From NCBI RefSeq assembly GCF_036178845.1, contig NZ_CP108070.1, positions 4,898,001 through 4,962,000 of the forward strand: 64,000 nt of DNA, read 5' to 3'. Origin of the DNA: Streptomyces sp. NBC_00271 (GTDB lineage Bacteria > Actinomycetota > Actinomycetes > Streptomycetales > Streptomycetaceae). Shown here piece by piece: positions 1 to 8,277 of this stretch (position 1 is its first letter; each line of letters begins with the position of its first letter). Below the pieces are notes generated by a model, which saw only the letters and a list, made by a program, of their open reading frames with translations, searched no databases and had not been told where the DNA came from. Both the position numbers and the translations under genes were made by a program.

Positions 1-1187
1 AAGAAGAGGGCCACGCACCAGCAGGCCGTCAGGGTCACCGCGCTCAGCGAGCCCCGGCCGAACAGCCAGGCCGTGCCGAACAGCAGCAACCCGGAGAGCA
101 GATACGTCGACGAGATCATCCGGCGGCGGCCGACCGTGTCGAAGAGCTTGCCGAGCAGCAGCGGGCCGAGGAAGTTGCCGAGGGCGATCACGGCGAAGTA
201 GTAGCCGGTGGAGCCCGTCGGGACGTCGTAGAACTTGGTCAGGATCGCGCCGAAGCCGAAGGTGATCGCGTTGTAGAGGAACGCTTGGCCGATGAAGAGG
301 GAGAGGCCGAACACGGCGCGTTTGCGATAGGTCGCGAGGACCGTGCGGGCGATGGCGAGGAAGCCGACGGTCTTGCGCTGGTGGATGGTGATCTCCCCGG
401 TCGGGGGAGGCAGTTCGCGGCCGCCGAGGTCGGCGCGGACCCGTTCCTCCACCGACGCCACCAGTTGCTCGGCCTCCTCCTGCCTGCCGTGGATCAGCAG
501 CCACCGTGGGCTCTCCGGGACATTGCGGCGCACGACGAGGATGGCCAGGCCGAGGACCACGCCGAGGGCGAAGGTCAGCCGCCAGCCGATGTTCGCCGGG
601 AAGAGGGCGGTGTCCAGCGCGACGATCGACAGCAGGGAGCCGCCGATCGCGCCCAGCCAGAAGCTGCCGTTGATGATCAGGTCGACCCGGCCACGGTAGT
701 GGGAGGGGATCAGCTCGTCGATCGCGGAGTTGATGGCCGCGTACTCGCCGCCGATACCGAAGCCCGTGAAGAAGCGGAAGGTGAAGAACCACCAGGGCTC
801 GAAGGAGACGGTGGTCAGGGCCGTGGCCCCGAGATACACCGCCAGGGTGACCATGAACAGTTTCCTGCGGCCGAAGCGGTCGGTGAGGCGGCCGAAGAAC
901 AGCGCCCCCACGCACGCGCCGGCGACATAGAGGGCGGCCGCGGTGCCGGTGACCTGCGCGGAGGTGATCGGCAGGCCGCTGCCGGGCTCGGAGAGGCGTC
1001 CGGCGATGTTGCCGACGATCGTGACTTCCAGGCCGTCGAGGATCCACACCGTGCCGAGGCCGATCACCACGGTCCAGTGCCAGCGTGACCACGGGAGACG
1101 GTCGAGACGGGCGGGAACGGCGCTGGTGACCCGGCCCCCGGCTTGATCCCGGCCTTCCCCCCGGCCCTTCTCCTCAACGGTGGACAT
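1..1187 (-). CDS. MFS transporter (sugar/organic-acid porter type), 3' end outside window
   Basis: Major facilitator superfamily permease. Read on the minus strand from an ATG at 1187 preceded by an AGGAGG-type ribosome binding site, and open to the window edge, so the C-terminus is missing (about 395 residues visible). Hydrophobic segments begin near residue 39. The family loop signature [11 protein letters not shown] lies at about 99-109, and a [13 protein letters not shown] motif at about 142-154 resembles the R-x-G-x-G-x-G-G-E motif of sugar and aromatic-acid porters. The second-half repeat of the loop ([11 protein letters not shown]) appears near residue 355. The substrate cannot be read from sequence. 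Confidence 0.85.
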   Translation of the reverse strand, partial: MSTVEEKGRGEGRDQAGGRVTSAVPARLDRLPWSRWHWTVVIGLGTVWILDGLEVTIVGNIAGRLSEPGSGLPITSAQVTGTAAALYVAGACVGALFFGRLTDRFGRRKLFMVTLAVYLGATALTTVSFEPWWFFTFRFFTGFGIGGEYAAINSAIDELIPSHYRGRVDLIINGSFWLGAIGGSLLSIVALDTALFPANIGWRLTFALGVVLGLAILVVRRNVPESPRWLLIHGRQEEAEQLVASVEERVRADLGGRELPPPTGEITIHQRKTVGFLAIARTVLATYRKRAVFGLSLFIGQAFLYNAITFGFGAILTKFYDVPTGSTGYYFAVIALGNFLGPLLLGKLFDTVGRRRMISSTYLLSGLLLFGTAWLFGRGSLSAVTLTACWCVALF

Positions 1188-1281
1188 GAGGCTCCCTCCT
1201 CGTCGAGCGACGCCTGCCCGGGTTCCCTCCGGGGCACGGCCTACGCCCGCCCGAGTGCGGTCACGCCCTCCCGAGAGGGAT

Positions 1282-2709
1282 CTACGCCCCCACGATCCGC
1301 GACACCGTATAGATCAGCAACCCGGCCAACGAGCCCACCACCGTGCCGTTGATCCGGATGAACTGCAGGTCACGGCCGATGTGGGCCTCGATCTTCCTGG
1401 TCGTGTGCTCGGCGTCCCAGCCGGCCACCGTGTCGGTGATGAGGGAGGTGATCTCGGTCCGGTACGTCGTGACCACGTACACCGCCGCGCCCTCGACCCA
1501 CCGGTCGACCTTGGCCTGGAGCTTGGGATCGGTGGCCATGCGGGCGCCCAGCGAGAGCAGGGAGGCCCGCACGCGCAGCCGCAGCTCACTGCGCTCGTCC
1601 TCGGCGGCGGACACGATCATGGATCGTACGGCCGTCCAGGCGGAGGCGATCAGGTCCTGGACCTCGCCGCGGCCGAGCACCTCGCCCTTCAGGCGCTCCA
1701 CGCGCGCGCGGGTGTCGGTGTCGGACTGGAGGTCGCAGGCGAAGTCGGTGAGGAAGCGGTCGAGGGCGCCGCGGGCCGGGTGGGAGGGGGCGTCGCGCAT
1801 CTCGGTGACGAAGCGGAGCAACTCCTTGTAGACCCGCTCGCCGACCTTCTTGTCGACGAAGCGCGGGGTCCAGCCGGGCGCGCCGCCCTGGATCGCGTCC
1901 ATGACCTGCTCGTCGTGGAGCACCAGCCAGTCGTGGGCGCGGATGCAGATCAGGTCCACGACCCGCTTGTGGCCGCCGTCCGCGACGATCTTCTCCAGCA
2001 TCTTCCCTATGCCGGGCGCTATCTCCTGGGCGTCGGCGCGGCGGGTGATCGCCTCTCCGACCACCGCCTGCACGTCGGAGTCGCGCAGCACGGTCAGGGC
2101 GCCTCTGAGCGCGGCGGCGAGCTCGGCGGTGACCCGGTCGGCGTGCTCCGGTTCGGCGAGCCAGGCACCGAGACGGCTGCCGATGCCCACGGCGCGCAGA
2201 CGCTGTCGTACGACGTCGGAGGAGAGGAAGTTCTCGCCGACGAACTCGCCGAGCGAGACGCCCAGCTGGTCCTTCTTGGTGGGGATGATCGCGGTGTGCG
2301 GGATGGGCAGGCCGAGCGGGTGGCGGAAGAGGGCCGTGACCGCGAACCAGTCGGCGAGCGCGCCGACCATGCCGGCCTCGGCGGCGGCCGCGACATAGCC
2401 GGCCCAGGCTCCGGCGCCCTCGTGGGACGCCCATGTCGCGAGGACGTACACGAGGGCGACGAAGAGCAGCAGGCCGGTGGCCGTCAGTTTCATCTGGCGG
2501 ACACCGCGGCGCTTCTCCTCGTCGGCGGGGCTGAACGAGGTCATCGCACGGTTCGTCGGGCCGGGGGCGGTCGTCGCGCGCCGCTCCCGGCCGGGGCCGG
2601 TCGTCGTGCGTTCGGCCTGGTCGACGGCGGTCGTCGCGTGGTGGCCGGGGGCGCCGGGCCGGGCGGACCGCCCTTCGGCGCCCGCGTCTTCCGGTTCTGT
2701 TCGTTCCAT
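1282..2709 (-). CDS. DUF445 family membrane protein
   Basis: A 475-residue member of the DUF445 family, predicted membrane-associated proteins of unknown biochemical role that are widespread in Actinobacteria. After a Pro/Arg-rich N-terminus there is a hydrophobic helix (about 75-92), then the family-typical block [24 protein letters not shown] with [10 protein letters not shown] following. A second membrane segment closes the protein ([17 protein letters not shown]). The ATG at 2709 has a GGAG three bases upstream. An internal ATG at 2544 would remove most of the low-complexity N-terminus and is a reasonable alternative. It is separated from the MFS gene by about 95 bases. Confidence 0.8.
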   Translation of the reverse strand: MERTEPEDAGAEGRSARPGAPGHHATTAVDQAERTTTGPGRERRATTAPGPTNRAMTSFSPADEEKRRGVRQMKLTATGLLLFVALVYVLATWASHEGAGAWAGYVAAAAEAGMVGALADWFAVTALFRHPLGLPIPHTAIIPTKKDQLGVSLGEFVGENFLSSDVVRQRLRAVGIGSRLGAWLAEPEHADRVTAELAAALRGALTVLRDSDVQAVVGEAITRRADAQEIAPGIGKMLEKIVADGGHKRVVDLICIRAHDWLVLHDEQVMDAIQGGAPGWTPRFVDKKVGERVYKELLRFVTEMRDAPSHPARGALDRFLTDFACDLQSDTDTRARVERLKGEVLGRGEVQDLIASAWTAVRSMIVSAAEDERSELRLRVRASLLSLGARMATDPKLQAKVDRWVEGAAVYVVTTYRTEITSLITDTVAGWDAEHTTRKIEAHIGRDLQFIRINGTVVGSLAGLLIYTVSRIVGA

Positions 2710-3005
2710 TCACTCCACCCGTTCGCCGAGCCGTCCGAGGGCTCCGTACACATTGTCCCTTCCTGACCGACTCCCGGAACGGAACAGGAGTTCCCTGCGT
2801 CTGTTCGGACGGGGGGAACTCAGGGGAATCCTGGGGCCGTCGCCGGGAAATCTCGGGGGCGTCTCAGGGGCACCTCGGGGGCGTCTCCGGGTTGTTCGAG
2901 GCCGCGGGAGGGGGGTCCCGTCGTTTTCCTCCCTACCCCGTACCCCATCATGTGATCATCACTTCGGAGCCTCGGGCTCCCCTCGCCCGAGGAGACACGC
3001 ACCGC

Positions 3006-4340
3006 ATGACCAAGCGTCATGGTTATGCCCTGCTGGCCGCCGTCTTCGCCATGATCGTGGCCATATCCGGAGCCATATACGTGGGTGTCGCCGCCGACGA
3101 CGGCACCGGCGGCACCCGTAACGCCACCGCCGACAACCGCGCCCCGCGCGACTCGGCCGCCCCCGCCTCCGCCGGCACCTGGGTCGGCACCTGGTCGGCC
3201 TCCCCCGCCGGAGCCGAGCCCGGCACCGAGACGAACGGCATGGCGGGCCGCTCCCTGCGCAACGTCGTGCACACGGACGTCGGCGGCACCGAGGCCCGCA
3301 TCACCCTGTCCAACCTCTACGGACAGCAGCCGCTGAACATCACGCACGCCTCGATCGCCGTCGCCGCGGCCGAGAACGACGCGGCGGCGGTGGCCGACAC
3401 CATGCGCCGCCTCACCTTCTCCGGCAGCACCACCGTGACCGTCCCGGCCGGAGCGCAGATCATGAGCGACGCCGTGCGCGTGCGCATCCCGCGCGACTCC
3501 GACGTCCTCGTGACCACGTACTCCCCGACCCCGTCCGGCCCGGTCACCTACCACCCGCACGCACGGCAGATCTCCTACGCCGCCCAGGGCGACCGCACCG
3601 AGGACCTGACCGCCACCGCGTACACCGAGCAGACCCCGCACTGGCGCTACCTCACCGCGCTCGACGTACTGAGCGACGAATCCGTCGGCACCGTCGTCGC
3701 CCTGGGCGACTCGATCACCGACGGCATCACCTCCACGGAGGGCGCCAACCACCGCTGGACGGACGTCCTCGCCGACCGGCTGCGCACCGCGGCCGGCACC
3801 GGGGACGTGCCTCGCTACAGCGTCGTCAACCAGGGCATCAGCGGCAACCAGGTCCTGGCCGAAGGGCTCGGCCGGCCCGCCGACAACCCGAGCGGCCTGA
3901 ACCGTCTCGAACGCGACGTGCTCGGCCGTACGAACGTCAAGGCCGTCGTCATCGACCTCGGCGTCAACGACATCCTGCGCAACCAGGGCCAGGTCGATCC
4001 GGTGACCGTCACCGACGGGCTGCGGGAGATGGTGCGGCGGGCGCATGCGCGCGGGCTGCGGGTCGTCGGGGCGACGCTGATGCCCTTCGGCGGGCACCGC
4101 GGGTACTCGCGGTCGCGTGACGCCGTACGGCGGGCCGTCAACGCGGAGATCCGGGCGGGGAAGGTGTACGACGCCGTCGTCGACTTCGACAAGGCGTTGC
4201 GGGATCCGTACGATCCGCGGCGGCTGCGGGCCGATTACGACTCCGGGGACCATCTGCACCCCAGTGACAAGGGGTACGAGCGGATGGCGGAGGTGTTCGA
4301 GCTCGGGGATCTGAAGGGGGCGGCGCCTGCGGAGCTGTAG
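3006..4340 (+). CDS. Secreted or membrane-anchored SGNH/GDSL hydrolase
   Basis: A 444-residue SGNH-fold esterase or lipase-like hydrolase. The N-terminus has a positively charged start and one hydrophobic segment (about 8-30), so it is exported or anchored. Block I GDSITDG carries the nucleophile Ser at about 236. It is followed by GISGN (block II Gly), GVNDI (block III Asn) and DHLHPSDKGY, which holds the Asp/His pair of block V. About 170 residues before the catalytic domain form a beta-rich region (GTWVGTWSASP onward), as in other Streptomyces SGNH proteins. The start at 3006 is chosen because CGAGGAG sits about 10 bases upstream. Its natural ester substrate is unknown. Confidence 0.88.
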   Translation: MTKRHGYALLAAVFAMIVAISGAIYVGVAADDGTGGTRNATADNRAPRDSAAPASAGTWVGTWSASPAGAEPGTETNGMAGRSLRNVVHTDVGGTEARITLSNLYGQQPLNITHASIAVAAAENDAAAVADTMRRLTFSGSTTVTVPAGAQIMSDAVRVRIPRDSDVLVTTYSPTPSGPVTYHPHARQISYAAQGDRTEDLTATAYTEQTPHWRYLTALDVLSDESVGTVVALGDSITDGITSTEGANHRWTDVLADRLRTAAGTGDVPRYSVVNQGISGNQVLAEGLGRPADNPSGLNRLERDVLGRTNVKAVVIDLGVNDILRNQGQVDPVTVTDGLREMVRRAHARGLRVVGATLMPFGGHRGYSRSRDAVRRAVNAEIRAGKVYDAVVDFDKALRDPYDPRRLRADYDSGDHLHPSDKGYERMAEVFELGDLKGAAPAEL

Positions 4341-4350
4341 GGTCCGGTCG

Positions 4351-4435
4351 CTTTGCGGCTGCGGCGCCATCGTGGCTGGTCGCGCCCACGCGGCGGAGCC
4401 GCACAATGTCACAGCCGCGCCCCTAAAAGGGGCGC
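4351..4435 (-). repeat. Dispersed Streptomyces intergenic repeat, copy 1
   Basis: GC-rich segment between convergent genes. Read on the minus strand, it starts with a short self-complementary block (GCGCCCC ... GGGGCGC) and continues with GTGCGGCTCCGCCGCGTGGG and a CAGCCAC element. The same succession of blocks recurs in plus orientation at 53011-53094 and in part at about 25003-25053. It lies exactly where a bidirectional terminator is expected and may act as one. Confidence 0.7.
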
Positions 4436-4451
4436 TCCACCTGCCCGGGAT

Positions 4452-5357
4452 TCACCAGCCTCCGTGCCTCCGCCGGTGCCGCTCGTCCCGGCGCTCCCGG
4501 TGGCGTTCCCGGCGCTCCTCCTGGCGCTCCCTGCGTTCCTCGTGGCGTTCGCGGACGAGGTCGTGGGCGTCGTCCAGGGCGTCGAACATGTCGCCGAGGC
4601 CGTCCCGCCGTGAACCCTCCAGTTCCTTGCGGGCGCTCTTGCGCTCCAGCTTCTCCTGGCGGCGCTCCTCCTTCAGGCGCAGCCGCTCGGCGCGGGTCAG
4701 CTTGCGCTCCACGCCGACGCCGCCCCAGAACGCGAAGCCCGTGACGATCACGCGCGGGGCGCCCGGGTCCCCGGCCCGCCCCTCCTCGCGGTGGTCGAAC
4801 CCGCCCATGATGCCGATGCCACGGACGACGACCTCGACGCCGGGCGGCACGATGACGTTCACGCCGCCCATGACGGCGACGACGTTGACGACGACCTCGC
4901 GGTCCGCGAAGTTCGCCTCGCGCAGGTCGATCTCACCCCCGCCCATGAAGGCGAAGGAGTTGAAGCGCTTGGGGACCGTCCAGCGGCCCTTGCGCTCGAA
5001 GCCCGACAGGATCGCGACACCCCACGAGGACGAGCCCTCGCCGCCGACGATCCGCCCCGCCCAACTCCCGTTCTCTTCGGGCTGCTTGACCATCGAGACC
5101 GGCGCCACGGCGTGCACGCCCGGCAGATCGCGGGTGAGCGGCGCCAGTTCCCTGTACGTCCGTGCCTTGAACGTCGCTTCCAGCCGCTCCTCGAACTCCT
5201 CCATGTCGAGGCGGCCCTCCGCGAGGGCGTCCCGCAGCTGTTCGGCGACTCGTTCACGATCGGCGTCGGAGGCCCGCAGCTCCGGGCTCGGGGATCCGGG
5301 GTCCGGCGGCGTCGGTCGCTGGTCGTCGCTTCCCCTGGAAGGCGCATCCTCGGTCAT
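4452..5357 (-). CDS. DUF1707 (SHOCT-like) and LiaF-like domain protein
   Basis: A 301-residue cytoplasmic protein. Residues about 27-80 match the DUF1707/SHOCT-like domain common in actinobacteria (LRASDADRERVAEQLRDAL, followed by GRLDMEEFEERLEATFKA). A glycine-rich beta-repeat region follows (GEIDLREANF, VMGGVNVIVPPGVEV, GIMGGF), of the DUF2154/LiaF C-terminal kind seen in cell-envelope stress proteins. The C-terminus is an extreme Arg/Glu/Lys-rich predicted helix (RERHEERRERQEERRERHRERR) that may form a coiled coil or bind nucleic acid or membrane. Ten bases separate it from the ABC exporter gene upstream, so it may be cotranscribed. Confidence 0.8.
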   Translation of the reverse strand: MTEDAPSRGSDDQRPTPPDPGSPSPELRASDADRERVAEQLRDALAEGRLDMEEFEERLEATFKARTYRELAPLTRDLPGVHAVAPVSMVKQPEENGSWAGRIVGGEGSSSWGVAILSGFERKGRWTVPKRFNSFAFMGGGEIDLREANFADREVVVNVVAVMGGVNVIVPPGVEVVVRGIGIMGGFDHREEGRAGDPGAPRVIVTGFAFWGGVGVERKLTRAERLRLKEERRQEKLERKSARKELEGSRRDGLGDMFDALDDAHDLVRERHEERRERQEERRERHRERRDERHRRRHGGW

Positions 5358-5367
5358 GGGACTCAGC

Positions 5368-6369
5368 CTACGAGAGAGCCTTCTCCGCGTACATGCGGCT
5401 GATGACCGCCTCGATGTCCGGCTCCCGCACCGAGAGGTCCACCAGGGGGAACTCGGCCGCGATCCGCGCCACCAGCTCCGCCGCCGACGCCGCCGCGGGG
5501 AAGGCGAGCCACTGCCGGGGCCCCTCCACCTTCACCACCCGCGCCGAGTCCACCTCGATCGGCGGGAGTTCCCGCTCCAGGTCGACCACGAGGGTCCGCT
5601 CGCTCTCCCCCACCTCGTGCAGCCCGGTCAGCGGCCCGTCGTACATCAGCCGCCCGTGGTCGATGACCATCACCCGCCGGCACAGCTGCTCGATGTCGTT
5701 GAGGTCGTGCGTGGTCAGCAGCACCGTCGTGCCGCGCTCGGCGTTCAGGTCCCGCAGGAAGGAACGGACCTTGGCCTTGCTGATCACATCGAGGCCGATG
5801 GTGGGTTCGTCGAGGTAGAGGACCTCGGGGTCGTGCAGCAGCGCCGCCCCGATGTCGCCGCGCATCCGCTGCCCCAGCGAGAGCTGGCGCACCGGCACGT
5901 CCAACAGGGCTTCCAGGTCGAGGAGTTCGACACAGCGGTCGAGGTTCTCGCGGTAACGGGCGTCCGGGATCCGGTACATGCGGTGCATCAGCCGGTAGGA
6001 GTCGATCAGCGGAAGGTCCCACCACAGGGTCGTACGCTGCCCGAAGACGACCCCGATGCGCTGCGCGAGCCGGGTCCGCTCGCGGGACGGGTCGATGCCC
6101 GCCACCCGCAGCCGGCCGGCGCTCGGGGTGAGGATGCCGGTGAGCATCTTGATGGTGGTCGACTTGCCCGCGCCGTTCGGGCCGATGTAGCCGACCATCT
6201 CACCGCGCGCCACGGTGAAGGAGAGGGAGTCCACCGCCCGCACCTGGCGCCGTTCGCTGCGCAGGAAGCCGGTCTTCTTGCGGACGTCGAAGACCTTCTC
6301 GACGCCGTCGAGTTCGATGAAGTCGCCCACCGGATCCCTGACCGGGTCCGCCATCAGGCCTGTTTCCAT
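5368..6369 (-). CDS. ABC-2 exporter ATP-binding protein
   Basis: A 333-residue ATPase of an ABC-2 type exporter. Walker A is GPNGAGKSTT (about 63-72), the signature is a variant LSLGQRMRGD, Walker B is VLYLDEPTIGLD, and the switch His is in TTHDLND. A C-terminal extension of about 90 residues (SERTLVVDLE onward) is typical of ATPases paired with COG3694/COG4587 permeases. The two permeases are encoded immediately upstream, at 6376-7275 and 7268-8068, so the three form one transporter operon transcribed leftward. The start may be Met1 or the Met at position 6. The substrate is unknown. Confidence 0.9.
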   Translation of the reverse strand: METGLMADPVRDPVGDFIELDGVEKVFDVRKKTGFLRSERRQVRAVDSLSFTVARGEMVGYIGPNGAGKSTTIKMLTGILTPSAGRLRVAGIDPSRERTRLAQRIGVVFGQRTTLWWDLPLIDSYRLMHRMYRIPDARYRENLDRCVELLDLEALLDVPVRQLSLGQRMRGDIGAALLHDPEVLYLDEPTIGLDVISKAKVRSFLRDLNAERGTTVLLTTHDLNDIEQLCRRVMVIDHGRLMYDGPLTGLHEVGESERTLVVDLERELPPIEVDSARVVKVEGPRQWLAFPAAASAAELVARIAAEFPLVDLSVREPDIEAVISRMYAEKALS

Positions 6370-6375
6370 GTCGGT

Positions 6376-7275
6376 TCAACTCCCCGTGCTGCGATACGAA
6401 CGAAGTCCCGCCCGCCAGGCGACGCCCGCCAGCGCGCAGCAGCCCGCCGCGATCAGGGGCGGGGTGAAGGCGATCCAGGTCGGCAGGTCGAGCGGATAGG
6501 GCCGGCCCAGCACGTACAGCCCGGGCAGCCAGTTCACGAAGGCCAGCGGGAGCACGTAGGTGGCCCCGCGCACCAGGTCCTTGGCGAAGACGGTCGGCGG
6601 GTACTGCAGGAGCGTGGTGCCGCCGTACGTGAAGGAGTTCTGCACCTCGGAGGCGTCCTGCGCGATGAACTGGAAGGCTCCGCCCGCCACGAACACGGCC
6701 CCGAAAATGGCGGCGCCGCAGAGCAGCATCAGCGGGACCATGAGCACTCTGAGCGGCGTCCAGTCGATGTCGAGCACGGCGATCGCGTACGCGAGGACCA
6801 GCAGCCCCTGGGTGACCCGGCCGAGGCGGCGCAGCGCGAAGCGGTCGGCGGCGACCTGGGCGAGTACGGGGGCGGGGCGTACGAGGAGCGTGTCGAGGGT
6901 GCCGTCGCGCACCCGGCGCCCGAGCCGATCCATCGAGCCGACCACCAGGTCCGTGATCCCGAAGGAGGTGGCCGAGACGCCGTACAGGAAGGCGACCTCG
7001 GGCAGGCTGTAGCCGCCGAGCCGGTCGACCCGCGAGAACATCAGCAGGACGGCCACGAAGTCGAGGGCGGTCGCCGCGAAGTTCCCGAAGGTGGTCATCA
7101 CGAAGGAGGCGCGGTAGGCCATCGTGGAGCGGATCCACATCCCGGCGATCATCCGGTAGGCGCGGAATCCGTCCCGCACTCGGGCACACGTCCCCTGCGG
7201 CGCCCCCAGCAGCGCCGAAGCCACCCGCTCCCCGGAACCCCGCGCGGTTTCCGGTACCTCCGTCGAGTCAGCCAC
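6376..7275 (-). CDS. ABC-2 family permease (COG3694-like)
   Basis: A 299-residue integral membrane subunit with six predicted membrane segments and the DUF990/COG3694 signatures GVSATSFGITDLVVGS and VRDGTLDTLLVRP, which describe the cytoplasmic loop after the first helices. It overlaps the upstream permease gene by 8 bases and is followed 6 bases later by the ATPase gene, indicating translational coupling and a heterodimeric membrane core. An N-terminal cytoplasmic stretch of about 35 residues precedes the first helix. Confidence 0.85.
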   Translation of the reverse strand: MADSTEVPETARGSGERVASALLGAPQGTCARVRDGFRAYRMIAGMWIRSTMAYRASFVMTTFGNFAATALDFVAVLLMFSRVDRLGGYSLPEVAFLYGVSATSFGITDLVVGSMDRLGRRVRDGTLDTLLVRPAPVLAQVAADRFALRRLGRVTQGLLVLAYAIAVLDIDWTPLRVLMVPLMLLCGAAIFGAVFVAGGAFQFIAQDASEVQNSFTYGGTTLLQYPPTVFAKDLVRGATYVLPLAFVNWLPGLYVLGRPYPLDLPTWIAFTPPLIAAGCCALAGVAWRAGLRSYRSTGS

Positions 7276-8068
7276 CCTGCACCACCACCCTCCGTGTCGC
7301 CACCGACTGGATCAGTCGGCCCAGGGTCAGGAGCCCCAGTGCCCAGGACGCCTGGAAGGCGTACGTGCCGAGGGGGTCCGCCGTGCCGAGCAGGACGTCC
7401 ACGGGGCCTTGGACCAGGGACGACCAGGGCAGGGCGCGTACGACCTCGCCCAGCGCGCCCGGGAAGACGTTCAGCGGCAGCAGCATCCCCGAGCAGAAGA
7501 CACCCGCGATCATGGACATCTGCGCCACGCCCGCCCCGTCGAGCAGCCAGAACGCGGACAGGGCCACCAGGTAGCGGAGCGAGAAGCTGACGACTGTCCC
7601 GAGCGCGACCGCGATCAGGAACGCGATCCAGGTCAGCGGGTCCGCGGGGAGCGCCAGTTCGAAGAAGAGCGCGCCGAACGCCAGGGGCACCGCTCCGCGC
7701 CCCAGCAGATGGAACATGGCCCGCCCCGCGTCCTGGGACAGCCACCACAGCTGGAGGTCGGCGGGCCGGTACAGGTCGATCGCGATGTCACCCGTACGGA
7801 TGCGCTCGATCAACTCGTCCTCGAAGCCGCCGCCCATCGTCGCCATCGCCATGAGCAGCGCCTGGGAGAGCCACACATAGGTGAGCGCCTGGGCCTGGTC
7901 ATAGCCGCCGAGGTGCGGTTTCTCGTCCCACAGGGCCATGAAGACGTACGCCAGGATCAGCCCGAAGACGGTGTTGGTGAACACCCCCGCCGCCGTCGCC
8001 GTCCGATAAGTGGCGTAGCGCCGGAACCCGCCCACCGCGACGGCCGTGTACAACCGCCCTGTCCCCAC
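7268..8068 (-). CDS. ABC-2 family permease (COG4587-like)
   Basis: A 266-residue permease with six predicted helices and the family loop ELIERIRTGDIAIDLYRPAD, parallel to the corresponding loop of the partner permease. It is the first gene of the leftward three-gene ABC-2 operon, and about 210 bases separate its start from the divergently oriented penicillin-binding protein gene. No cargo-specific enzyme lies nearby, so lipid, peptide or drug export cannot be distinguished. Confidence 0.85.
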   Translation of the reverse strand: MGTGRLYTAVAVGGFRRYATYRTATAAGVFTNTVFGLILAYVFMALWDEKPHLGGYDQAQALTYVWLSQALLMAMATMGGGFEDELIERIRTGDIAIDLYRPADLQLWWLSQDAGRAMFHLLGRGAVPLAFGALFFELALPADPLTWIAFLIAVALGTVVSFSLRYLVALSAFWLLDGAGVAQMSMIAGVFCSGMLLPLNVFPGALGEVVRALPWSSLVQGPVDVLLGTADPLGTYAFQASWALGLLTLGRLIQSVATRRVVVQGG

Positions 8069-8277
8069 GAGGATGTCCTCCTTGCGCCAAAAGGGCCGTT
8101 GTGGCCGAAGCGCAGGAGCCTAGCCCCGCCCGGCTTCGTCTGCCAGGCATTTTCAGGCGCGACACGTGCCGGGATCCGGGAACGGAACGCTTGGTGCGAC
8201 AGTCTTCATCAGGGGGCGCACCAGGCGTATGAGGGCGTACGGGAACGTACGATGCGAAACAGGAGTCCGGCGAACAG

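Noticed and set aside
4372..7590. 1072-codon open frame on the plus strand across the DUF1707 and ABC genes
   Set aside because: It spans three well-supported minus-strand genes and reads as low-complexity Arg/Pro/Ser/His sequence.
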